From the NCBI RefSeq assembly GCF_033547095.1, contig NZ_CP137852.1:2349501-2413500 (forward strand): a stretch of DNA of 64,000 nucleotides, written 5' to 3'. Positions 17,886 through 29,713 of this stretch are shown one piece after another. This DNA is from Sediminicoccus rosea. GTDB taxonomy: Bacteria; Pseudomonadota; Alphaproteobacteria; Acetobacterales; Acetobacteraceae. Position numbers and translations under genes: made by a program. The notes beneath the pieces were generated by a model, which saw only the letters and a list, made by a program, of their open reading frames with translations, had not been told where the DNA came from and did no database searches. Numbering within the stretch: position 1 is the stretch's first letter; each line of letters begins with the position of its first letter.

Positions 17886-19322
17886 ATGGCCGAGCGCATG
17901 CTGCAATTCGTCCGCCTCCAACAGCAGACGCCGGAGAAACGCGCCGCCACCGCCCGTCGCGAGGATTTCAACGAGATCTACGCCCGTTTCGCGCCCGAAA
18001 AGGCCGCCGAGCAGGCCAGCCGTTGCAGCCAGTGCGGCGTGCCCTTCTGTCAGGTGCATTGCCCGCTGCAGAACAACATCCCCGACTGGCTGAAGCTGAC
18101 CGCCGAGGGGCGCATGGAGGAGGCCTATGAGGTCGCCTCCGCCACCAACACCTTCCCCGAGATCTGCGGCCGCGTCTGCCCGCAGGATCGCCTTTGCGAG
18201 GGGAATTGCGTGATCGAGAAGGGATTCGATTCCGTCACGATCGGCTCGGTCGAGAAATACATCGTGGACACCGCCTGGGAGAATGGCTGGATCAAGCCGC
18301 CCACCCCGACGCGGGAGCTGCCCTGGTCCGTCGGCATCATCGGCGCGGGCCCGGCCGGCCTCGCGGCGGCCGAGCGGCTGCGCGTGCGCGGCTTTCAGGT
18401 CCATGTCTATGACCGGTATGACCGCGTCGGCGGGCTGATGATCTATGGCATCCCGAACTTCAAGCTGGAGAAGGACGTCGTCCTCCGCCGCTGGGAGCAG
18501 TATGCGGCGGGCGGCATCCAGTTCCACCTGAACGTCGCGGTCGGCCAGGACATCACGCTCGAGCAGCTGCGCGAGCGGCATGACGCCGTCTTCATCGCGA
18601 CCGGCGTCTACAAGGCGCGCGACGTCGAGCTGCCGGGCAGTGACCTGAATGGCGTGGTGCCCGCGCTCGACTACCTCACCGCCTCCAACCGCAAGGGCCT
18701 GGGCGATGCGGTGCCGGAATTCGACGATGGCCGGCTGAACGCGGCGGGCAAGGATGTGGTCGTGATCGGCGGCGGCGACACCGCCATGGATTGCGTCCGC
18801 ACGGCCATCCGCCAGGGCGCCAAGTCGGTCTCCTGCCTCTATCGCCGCGACAAGGCGAACATGCCGGGCTCGATGCGCGAGGTGAACAATGCGGAGGAGG
18901 AGGGCGTGCAGTTCCTCTGGCTCTCCGCGCCCGAGGCGTTTCTCGGTGCGAAGGACGTCACCGGCGTGCGCGCCGTCAAGATGCATCTGGGCTTGCCCGA
19001 CGCGACCGGCCGCCAGCAGGTGGAGCCCATCGAGGGCAGCCATTTCGTGCAGCCGGCGAGCCTCGTCATCAAGGCGCTGGGCTTCGACCCCGAGGACCTG
19101 CCCACGGCCTTCAACGAGCCCGCGCTGCCGGTCTCGCGCTGGGGCACGCTGAAGGTGGACCACAAGACGATGATGACGTCTCTGCCGGGCGTCTTCGCGG
19201 GCGGCGACATCGTGCGCGGCGCCTCGCTGGTGGTCTGGGGCATTCGCGACGGCCGCGACGCGGCCGCGCAGATCGAGGCTTATGTGAAGGCAAAGGCCAA
19301 GTTGGCGGAAGCGGCGGAGTAA
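17886..19322 (+). CDS. gltD: Glutamate synthase (NADPH) small subunit GltD
   Basis: 478 residues, the usual GltD length. The subunit passes electrons from NADPH through FAD and two 4Fe-4S clusters to the large subunit. N-terminal cysteines Cys47, Cys50, Cys55 and Cys59 (RCSQCGVPFCQVHCP) and a second set in CGRVCPQDRLCEGNC fit the two clusters. The FAD site is GIIGAGPAGLAAAERL, the NADPH site VVVIGGGDTAMDCVRTA, and the C-terminal GVFAGGDIVRGAS closes the FAD fold. It lies five bases before gltB, so the two are co-translated. The order gltD-gltB is the reverse of E. coli. Confidence 0.96.
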   Translation: MAERMLQFVRLQQQTPEKRAATARREDFNEIYARFAPEKAAEQASRCSQCGVPFCQVHCPLQNNIPDWLKLTAEGRMEEAYEVASATNTFPEICGRVCPQDRLCEGNCVIEKGFDSVTIGSVEKYIVDTAWENGWIKPPTPTRELPWSVGIIGAGPAGLAAAERLRVRGFQVHVYDRYDRVGGLMIYGIPNFKLEKDVVLRRWEQYAAGGIQFHLNVAVGQDITLEQLRERHDAVFIATGVYKARDVELPGSDLNGVVPALDYLTASNRKGLGDAVPEFDDGRLNAAGKDVVVIGGGDTAMDCVRTAIRQGAKSVSCLYRRDKANMPGSMREVNNAEEEGVQFLWLSAPEAFLGAKDVTGVRAVKMHLGLPDATGRQQVEPIEGSHFVQPASLVIKALGFDPEDLPTAFNEPALPVSRWGTLKVDHKTMMTSLPGVFAGGDIVRGASLVVWGIRDGRDAAAQIEAYVKAKAKLAEAAE

Positions 19323-19327
19323 GAACG

Positions 19328-23845
<4,518 letters not shown>

Positions 23846-23866
23846 GGCGAACCCGGGATGCAAGGG

Positions 23867-23894
23867 GGCAGGGTGGCCGCGCGGCCGCCCTGCC
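23867..23894 (+). terminator. GC-rich hairpin after gltB
   Basis: Positions 23867-23880 pair with 23881-23894: a 14-bp stem of GGCAGGGTGGCCGC and its near-complement with one G-T wobble. It lies 22 bases after the gltB stop. There is almost no T run, as is common in very GC-rich genomes, so it is a probable but not certain intrinsic terminator. Confidence 0.6.
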
Positions 23895-23929
23895 TTCCCG
23901 CGCCGCGCCCCGGGTGGCATAAAACCCAG

Positions 23930-24598
23930 GTGAGAATCCTCCATCACCTGCCGCTGTCGCCTTATTCGCGGAAGATCCGCCTCGCCCTGGCGGAGAAGCG
24001 CATCCCTTTCGAGCTGCGCGTGGAAAAGGTGTGGGAGCGGCGGCCGGAATTCCTGGAGCTGAATCCGGCCGGCACCGTGCCCGTGCTGGTGGAGGAGAAC
24101 GGCCTCGTCATCGCCGACAGCTACGCCATCGCCGAATATCTCGACGAAGCCTATCCCGACATTCCCCTCTTTGGCCGGACGCTGGCCGAGCGCGCCGAGG
24201 TGCGGCGCCTGCTCTCCTGGTTCGACAACCTCTTCGGCCAGGAGGTCTCCCGCAACCTGATCTGGGAGCGGCACCTCAAGCGCCAGCTGGGCCACGGCCA
24301 TCCGGATGGCGCCGCGATCCGCCAGGGTTATGCAAATCTCAAGCATCACCTGGATGAGATCGGCTTCCTGGCCGAGCGCCGCACCTGGCTCGCCGGCGCG
24401 CAGATCAGCATGGCGGATTTCGCCGCCGCCGGGCATCTCTCGGCGCTGGACTACGCGAATGACGTGGATTGGAGCCACAACCAGTCGGCGCGCGACTGGT
24501 ACGCCCGGGTGAAGTCGCGCCCCTGCTTCCGCGCCCTGCTGGCGGATCGGATCAGCGGCCTGGAACCGCCGCCCCACTACGCCGACCTTGACTTCTAG
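23930..24598 (+). CDS. Glutathione S-transferase family protein
   Basis: 222 residues from the GTG at 23930, which puts the thioredoxin-fold strand (RILHHLPLSPYSRKIRLALAEK) right at the N-terminus as in other GSTs; an upstream ATG at 23858 would add unlikely sequence through the terminator hairpin. NPAGTVPVLVEENGLVIADSYAIAEYLDE carries the cis-Pro and the Glu/Asp-Ser pair that binds the gamma-glutamyl part of glutathione. The C-terminal helical domain has WLAGAQISMADFAAAGHLS, with the N-capping box Asp. The N-terminal Ser in SPYS may activate glutathione. The substrate is unknown. Confidence 0.85.
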   Translation: MRILHHLPLSPYSRKIRLALAEKRIPFELRVEKVWERRPEFLELNPAGTVPVLVEENGLVIADSYAIAEYLDEAYPDIPLFGRTLAERAEVRRLLSWFDNLFGQEVSRNLIWERHLKRQLGHGHPDGAAIRQGYANLKHHLDEIGFLAERRTWLAGAQISMADFAAAGHLSALDYANDVDWSHNQSARDWYARVKSRPCFRALLADRISGLEPPPHYADLDF

Positions 24599-25571
24599 CG
24601 AGCCCGCCTGGCCAAGGGCGCTGCGCAACGCGGTGATGCTGGCCCTGCTGGTGCTGGCCGCGCTGCTGCTGGTGAACAGCGGCGAATTGGCCAGCCTGCC
24701 GCAGGTGCTGGCGAGCCTGCCGCTCGCGCTCCTCGCCTCGGCGGGCGCCCATTTCCCGCAGATCCTCTTCACCGCCTGGGCCTGGCTGATCCTGCTGCCG
24801 CGGGAGGATCGCCCGGCGCTCTCCCGCATGCTGCGCCTGCGCTGGTATCGCGAGGGGGCGGATGCGCTCCTGCCGGCCGGCTCCGTCGTCGGCCAGGCGG
24901 GCATCACGCGCCTCATGGTGCGCGATGGCATGCCCGGTGACCTCGCCGCCGGCACCGCCACCATCGGCATCTCGCTCGAGGCGATGGGGCAGATGGTCTT
25001 CACCATCCTGGGCCTCGCCTTCTTCCTCGCGCTGCGCGAGGACGCCGAGGTCTCTGGCTTCCTCACCGGCATCGCGGTCGCGGGCGGCATGGTGGCGCTG
25101 CTGGTGGCGGCACAGCGGCCCACGGCGCTTGGCCTGCTCCGCCGCGTGCTGGAGCGCCTCGCGCGCCGCTGGCCGCGCCTGGAGCCGCTCTGGCTCGACC
25201 GCTTCCAGGCGGCCCTGCTGCGCCTGCACGCCGATCACGGGAAGCTCGCCCTCGCCTTGCTGCTGCATGTCGGCTGCTGGGTGATGGGTGCCATCGAGAT
25301 GATGCTGGTGCTCGCCCTCATCGGCCACCCCATCAGCTTCGCCGAGGCCATGGTGATCGAGGCCTTCGCCCAGGTGCTCCGCAATGCGGGCTTCCTGCTG
25401 CCCGGCGCGGCCGGCGTGCAGGAGGGGGCCATCATCGCGGGCGGCCTGCTGATGGGCGTGCCCGTCGCGCCCATGGCGACGGCCGCCCTGGTCCGCCGCA
25501 CGCGGGAGATCCTGGTCGGCAGCACGGCGCTGCTGGCCTGGCGGCGGGATGAGGTGCGCGGTCAGCCGTAG
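24588..25571 (+). CDS. HpnL-like / UPF0104 membrane protein
   Basis: 327 residues if the TTG at 24588 is used, overlapping the GST gene by 11 bases. About seven hydrophobic segments can be seen, including AVMLALLVLAALLLV, MVFTILGLAFFLAL, IAVAGGMVALLVAA and LALALLLHVGCWVMGAIEMML. The C-terminal LRNAGFLLPGAAGVQEGAII is typical of the lysylphosphatidylglycerol-synthase transmembrane family (UPF0104), which includes hopanoid-associated HpnL. With hpnJ 2.2 kb away a hopanoid or lipid-transport role is plausible but not shown. Confidence 0.7.
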   Translation: MTSSEPAWPRALRNAVMLALLVLAALLLVNSGELASLPQVLASLPLALLASAGAHFPQILFTAWAWLILLPREDRPALSRMLRLRWYREGADALLPAGSVVGQAGITRLMVRDGMPGDLAAGTATIGISLEAMGQMVFTILGLAFFLALREDAEVSGFLTGIAVAGGMVALLVAAQRPTALGLLRRVLERLARRWPRLEPLWLDRFQAALLRLHADHGKLALALLLHVGCWVMGAIEMMLVLALIGHPISFAEAMVIEAFAQVLRNAGFLLPGAAGVQEGAIIAGGLLMGVPVAPMATAALVRRTREILVGSTALLAWRRDEVRGQP

Positions 25572-27205
25572 GTCAGGGCATTGTCCGCCCGGCTGCCCGA
25601 GGCCCGAACCGGCCCGCCATCCGTCATCGCCAGCGCCACCGCCTCCGCGACGCGGATGCCATCCACACCGGCCGACATGATGCCCCCCGCATAGCCGGCA
25701 CCTTCACCCGCCGGATACAGGCCGGGCGTGTTCAGGCTCTGGCAATCCACCCCGCGCGGAATCCGCACGGGCGAGGAGGTCCGCGTCTCCACCCCCGTCA
25801 TCACCGCATCGGCCAGCGCGAAGCCCGGGATCTGCTTGTCGAAGGCGGGCAGCGCCTCACGCATCGCCGCCACCACGAAATCCGGCAGGCAGGTCGCGAG
25901 GTCCGTCGGCGTCACCCCCGGCCGGTAGGAGGGGATGACATCCCCCAGCGAGGTCGAAGGCCGCCCCGCCAGGAAATCCCCCACGCGCTGCGCCGGCGCC
26001 GCATAGGTGCCACCGCCGGCCGCGAAGGCCCGCTCCTCCCAATGCCGCTGGAATGCGATGCCGGCGAGCGGCCCGCCCGGGTAATCCACCTCCGGCGTGA
26101 TGCCGACGACGATCCCCGCATTGGCATTGCGCTCATTGCGCGAATACTGGCTCATCCCGTTCGTCACGAGGCGCCCCGGCTCGCTCGCCGCCGCCACCAC
26201 GGTCCCGCCCGGGCACATGCAGAAGCTGTAGACCGAGCGCCCATTGGCCGCGTGATGCACAAGCTTGTAGTCGGCCGCGCCCAGCAGTGGATGCCCCGCA
26301 TGCGGCCCGAAGCGCTGGCGGTCGATCAGCGACTGCGGATGCTCGATGCGCACGCCGATGGAGAAGGGCTTGGCCTGCATCGCCACCCCACGCTCCAGCA
26401 GCATGCCGAAGCTGTCCCGCGCCGAGTGCCCGATGGCCAGCACCACATGCCGCGCCGCGATCCGCTCGCCGCCCTCCAGCACCACGCCCCGCACGCGCCG
26501 CTGATCATCGAGGTCGAGATCCGTCACCCGGCAGCCGAAGCGGTATTCCCCGCCCAGCCCCTCGATGGTCTCGCGGATGGATTCCACCATCTGCACCAGG
26601 CGGAAGGTGCCGATATGCGGCTTGCTGACGTAGAGGATCTCCTCCGGCGCGCCGGCCTTCACGAACTCCTCCAGCACCTTGCGGCCGAAGTGGAAGGGGT
26701 CCTTGATCTGCGACCAGAGCTTCCCGTCCGAAAACGTGCCGGCCCCGCCCTCGCCGAACTGCACGTTGCTCTCTGGGTGCAGCGTGTTCCGCCGCCAGAG
26801 GTCCCAGGTGTCCTTGGTGCGCTGCCGCACCACCTTCCCACGCTCCAGGATGATCGGCCGGAAGCCCGACTGCGCGAGGATCAGCGCCGCCAGCAGCCCG
26901 CAGGGCCCGGTGCCGATCACCACCGGCCGCTCCGTCATCCCCGCCGGCGCCCGCGCCACGAAGCGATAGGCGGTGTCCGGCGCCACGCGCAGCGTCGCAT
27001 CGCGCGCCAGCAGCGCGGCCTCGCCCTCCACCTCCACGTCCAGCGTATAGGCCAGCATGATCCGCTTCGGGTTCCGCGCGTCATAGCCGCGGCGGAAGAT
27101 GGTGAAGCCCTGATGCGCCGCCCCGCCCAGCCGCGCGCGCACCGCGGCGTCCAGCGCCTCGGGCGGGTGGTCGAGCGGCAGGCGGATCTCGGTCAGGCGG
27201 AGCAT
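25562..27205 (-). CDS. FAD-dependent oxidoreductase, COG2509-type
   Basis: 547 residues. A small ferredoxin-like N-terminal domain (residues 1-90) comes before the FAD-binding motif VVIGTGPCGLLAALILAQSGFRPIILERG. Then come NTLHPESNVQFGEGGAGTFSDGKL, VLAIGHSARDSFGMLLERGV, YSFCMCPGGTVVAAASEPG and, near the end, TSSPVRIPRG and GLYPAGEGAGYAGGIMSAGVDG. This matches the widespread, poorly characterised flavoprotein family COG2509, whose substrate is not known. It converges with the HpnL-like gene, overlapping its end by 10 bases. Confidence 0.88.
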   Translation of the reverse strand: MLRLTEIRLPLDHPPEALDAAVRARLGGAAHQGFTIFRRGYDARNPKRIMLAYTLDVEVEGEAALLARDATLRVAPDTAYRFVARAPAGMTERPVVIGTGPCGLLAALILAQSGFRPIILERGKVVRQRTKDTWDLWRRNTLHPESNVQFGEGGAGTFSDGKLWSQIKDPFHFGRKVLEEFVKAGAPEEILYVSKPHIGTFRLVQMVESIRETIEGLGGEYRFGCRVTDLDLDDQRRVRGVVLEGGERIAARHVVLAIGHSARDSFGMLLERGVAMQAKPFSIGVRIEHPQSLIDRQRFGPHAGHPLLGAADYKLVHHAANGRSVYSFCMCPGGTVVAAASEPGRLVTNGMSQYSRNERNANAGIVVGITPEVDYPGGPLAGIAFQRHWEERAFAAGGGTYAAPAQRVGDFLAGRPSTSLGDVIPSYRPGVTPTDLATCLPDFVVAAMREALPAFDKQIPGFALADAVMTGVETRTSSPVRIPRGVDCQSLNTPGLYPAGEGAGYAGGIMSAGVDGIRVAEAVALAMTDGGPVRASGSRADNALTYG

Positions 27206-27298
27206 GGCGCTCCCTCAACCCCGATGGCCCGTGGCGTCAAGCCCGCCATGCGAGGGGGCCCGTATCGCCCGGCCCGCGCCTGGGCTACACAGGCCGTG

Positions 27299-27661
27299 AT
27301 GAGCTTCAAAGACACCCACGAAAATCGCGCGGCCAAGGCCGCCGAAGCCAAACGCAAGCTGATGGAGCGCTTCCGCGCCCAGCCCGGCCCCGATGACCCC
27401 GCCGTGATCGCACGCCTCGCCGAGCAGAAGGCCGCCGGCGAGGCCCGCGCCCAGCGCCAGGCCGAGGCCCGCGCCCGCGCCGAGGCCAAGGCCGCCGCCG
27501 CCGCCGCCGCCAAGGCCGAGGCCGAGGCCGCCAAGCAGCGCGAAGCCGAGGAGGCGACGCGCATCGCCGCTGAGGCCAAGCGCAAGGCGGCCGAGCTTCT
27601 CATCGAACAGAAGGCCGCGCGGGACGCGCGCTACGCCGCCCGGAAGGCGAAGAAGCGCTGA
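27299..27661 (+). CDS. DUF6481-type small charged coiled-coil protein
   Basis: 120 residues starting MSFKDTHENRAAKAAEAKRK. Almost the whole protein is Ala, Lys, Arg and Glu, with a predicted long helix or coiled coil (residues 45-105), ending in RYAARKAKKR. It matches what I know of the DUF6481 family of alphaproteobacteria; no function is known, and a nucleic-acid- or ribosome-associated role would fit the charge. A GTG one codon earlier is an alternative start. It is divergent from the flavoprotein gene. Confidence 0.75.
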   Translation: MSFKDTHENRAAKAAEAKRKLMERFRAQPGPDDPAVIARLAEQKAAGEARAQRQAEARARAEAKAAAAAAAKAEAEAAKQREAEEATRIAAEAKRKAAELLIEQKAARDARYAARKAKKR

Positions 27662-27683
27662 CGAGCCGCTGAAAGGCGGCGCG

Positions 27684-27699
27684 GGCCGGCCAGCCGGCC
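27684..27699 (+). terminator. Hairpin between convergent genes
   Basis: GGCCGGC (27684-27690) and GCCGGCC (27693-27699) form a GC-rich stem between the converging DUF6481 and hpnJ genes. There is no T run. It probably acts as a shared terminator. Confidence 0.45.
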
Positions 27700-27778
27700 G
27701 GTCCGGCCATCACCACCCATGCGGCGCCCCCCTGGAAGCCGGAGACCTCCGCCCGGCCGCCGGGGGATGCGAGGGCGA

Positions 27779-29212
27779 TCACGCGGCCTTGCTGGCCGCG
27801 CGCTCCTTCAGGAAGCGGAAGAACTCCACACCCTCACGCAGGCGGCGCACCATCATCTGCCGGTCGCGGATCATCTCGCCGCAGATGGACGCGATCTTCG
27901 GCGCCCGGAAGTAGAACTTCCGATAGAAGGTCTCGACGCTGTCGAAGATCTCGGTATGCGCCAGGTGCGGATAGGCCAGCGGCGCGATCTGCACGCCATG
28001 CGCGTCCACATATTCCGTATTCGCCGTATCGAGCCAGCCCTCGCGCGCCGCCTGGTCCCACAGGAAGGTCCCCGGATAGGGCGCCGCCAGGCTCACCTGG
28101 ATGGTGTGCGGGTTGGTCTCCACCGCGAAGCGGATCGTCTCCTGGATCGTCTCCGTCGTCTCGCCGGGCAGGCCGAGGATGAAGGTGCCGTGGATCTTGA
28201 TGCCGAGCTCATGGCAGTCCTTCGTGAACTGCCGCGCCACGTCGATCCGCATGCCCTTCTTGATGTTGTGCAGGATCTGCTGGTTGCCGCTCTCATAGCC
28301 CACCAGCAGCAGCCGCAACCCGTTCTCCGCCATCACCTTGAGCGAGGAGCGCGGCACGTTCGCCTTGGCGTTGCAGGACCACGTCACACCCAGTTTGCCC
28401 AGCTCCTTCGCGATGGCCTCGGCGCGCGGCAGGTCATCGGTGAAGGTGTCGTCATCGAAGAAGATCTCCCGGTTGCCCGGGAAATTCGCCTGGATGTACT
28501 TGATCTCCTGGATCACATGCTCGACCGAGCGCGTGCGGTAGCGATGCCCGCCCACCGTCTGCGGCCAGAGGCAGAAGGTGCAGCGGCTCTTGCAGCCGCG
28601 GCCGGTGTAGAAGCTGACATAGGGGTGCTTCAGATAGCCGATGAAGTACTTCTCGTATTGCAGGTCCCGCTTGTAGACCTCGCTCACGAAGGGCAGTTCA
28701 TCCATGTTTTCCAGCATGGCGCGGTCCTTGTTGTGGACGATCACGCCTTCGCCGTTGCGGTAGCTGATGCCGGGAATGGCGCCGAGATCCATGCCCGAGG
28801 CCACATCCTTCACCGTGAAGTCGAACTCATTGCGCGCGACCCAATCCACCACCGGCGCATCGCGCAGGCTCTCATTCGCCTGGACGGCGACCTTGGCGCC
28901 GATCAGCCCGATCTTGAGGTTCGGATTCTCGGCCTTCAGCCGCTCGGCCACCTTGATGTCCGACGCGAAGGAGGGCGTGGAGGTGTGCAGCACCGCGAGA
29001 TCATAATCCCGCGCCATGGGCGCGACATCGGCCAGCGTCTGGTTGTGCGGGGGCGCATCCACCAGCTTGGAGCCGGGAATCAGCGCCGCCGGCTGCGCGA
29101 GCCAGGTGGGGAACCAGAAGGACTTGATCTCCCGCCGCGCCTGGTAGCGCGAGCCGGCGCCGCCATCGAAGCCATCAAAGGAAGGAGCCTGGAGGAAGAG
29201 CGTGCGCATCAT
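27779..29212 (-). CDS. hpnJ: HpnJ, hopanoid-associated B12-binding radical SAM protein
   Basis: 477 residues. The N-terminal half is a B12-binding-like Rossmann domain (DYDLAVLHTSTPSFASDIKVAERL, KIGLIGAKVAV). The radical-SAM cluster cysteines are Cys207, Cys211 and Cys214 (GRGCKSRCTFCLWPQ), followed by EIFFDDDTFTDD and IHGTFILGLPGET. The opening MMRTLFLQAPSFDGFDGGAGSRYQARREI is characteristic of HpnJ. HpnJ is needed for the cyclitol-ether head group of bacteriohopanetetrol in other bacteria. No hpnI or hpnK lies beside it, so the hopanoid genes appear dispersed, or separated by insertions such as the adjacent reverse transcriptase. Confidence 0.9.
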   Translation of the reverse strand: MMRTLFLQAPSFDGFDGGAGSRYQARREIKSFWFPTWLAQPAALIPGSKLVDAPPHNQTLADVAPMARDYDLAVLHTSTPSFASDIKVAERLKAENPNLKIGLIGAKVAVQANESLRDAPVVDWVARNEFDFTVKDVASGMDLGAIPGISYRNGEGVIVHNKDRAMLENMDELPFVSEVYKRDLQYEKYFIGYLKHPYVSFYTGRGCKSRCTFCLWPQTVGGHRYRTRSVEHVIQEIKYIQANFPGNREIFFDDDTFTDDLPRAEAIAKELGKLGVTWSCNAKANVPRSSLKVMAENGLRLLLVGYESGNQQILHNIKKGMRIDVARQFTKDCHELGIKIHGTFILGLPGETTETIQETIRFAVETNPHTIQVSLAAPYPGTFLWDQAAREGWLDTANTEYVDAHGVQIAPLAYPHLAHTEIFDSVETFYRKFYFRAPKIASICGEMIRDRQMMVRRLREGVEFFRFLKERAASKAA

Positions 29213-29448
29213 GCCGGGAGCAAGCCTTTTGTCAGAGGCGACCCAGAGGCGCGAACCCCAGGGCCGGAGAGCGAACGGATGCCGGGTTTGCCCGCGGAAG
29301 TCCAGCGGCGGATGGAGTCGCGGCGGGTGCGCGGGCGAGGGCGGGGCGGCGCCTTACCATCTTACGGCCTTACGCCCTTAACCCGCGAAGTGATGTTTTC
29401 GGACAAATGCCGGAGGGGGCGCAGCGGGGGCGGGGCTGAGGTTTGGAC

Positions 29449-29467
29449 GGGGAGGGGGAGGGTGGGG
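29449..29467 (+). repeat. G-quadruplex motif
   Basis: GGGGAGGGGGAGGGTGGGG has four G tracts separated by single bases, a strong sequence motif for a parallel quadruplex; further G tracts lie at 29413-29436. It is on the coding strand of the RT, about 250 bases before its start. Confidence 0.7.
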
Positions 29468-29519
29468 CGCATGAATGCGAGTGTAGGAAAAAATACCGGA
29501 AAAGTCGAGGGGAAGTGAC

Positions 29520-29542
29520 TTGGGGAGCCACGGGCTCCCCAA
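29520..29542 (+). repeat. Perfect inverted repeat (10-bp stem, ACG loop)
   Basis: TTGGGGAGCC, loop ACG, GGCTCCCCAA. No T run follows. It may be a terminator, a structural element of a non-coding RNA, or a copy of a dispersed GGGGGCTCC-type hairpin; a related hairpin lies at 52805-52822. Confidence 0.7.
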
Positions 29543-29713
29543 ACCCCTGCGGCGACTTGGCGCGAATTCGGATGGACTCCGTGTTCTGGATGAGCGTTCA
29601 GCCTTTGGTGCATCTGCTGCTTATCCCAGCGGAGGCGACGAACGGCGACGAAATCTCGCTTTACCTTTCGCCAGATATCCCTAGCGTTGCTTCGAATAAG
29701 AGCGAGGCTCGCT

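Larger units (their letters stand above)
29213..29713. other. 500-base non-coding stretch upstream of the reverse transcriptase
   Basis: The stretch divides hpnJ from the divergent RT gene. From left to right it has a CCTTACG-type short repeat (29362-29382), a G-rich block with a G-quadruplex motif (29412-29467), an A-rich patch (29487-29503), a perfect hairpin (29520-29542) and a moderate-GC leader of about 170 bases. Short frames inside it show no protein character. The RT promoter must lie here, and some defence RTs use a non-coding RNA template from this position. Confidence 0.5.
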
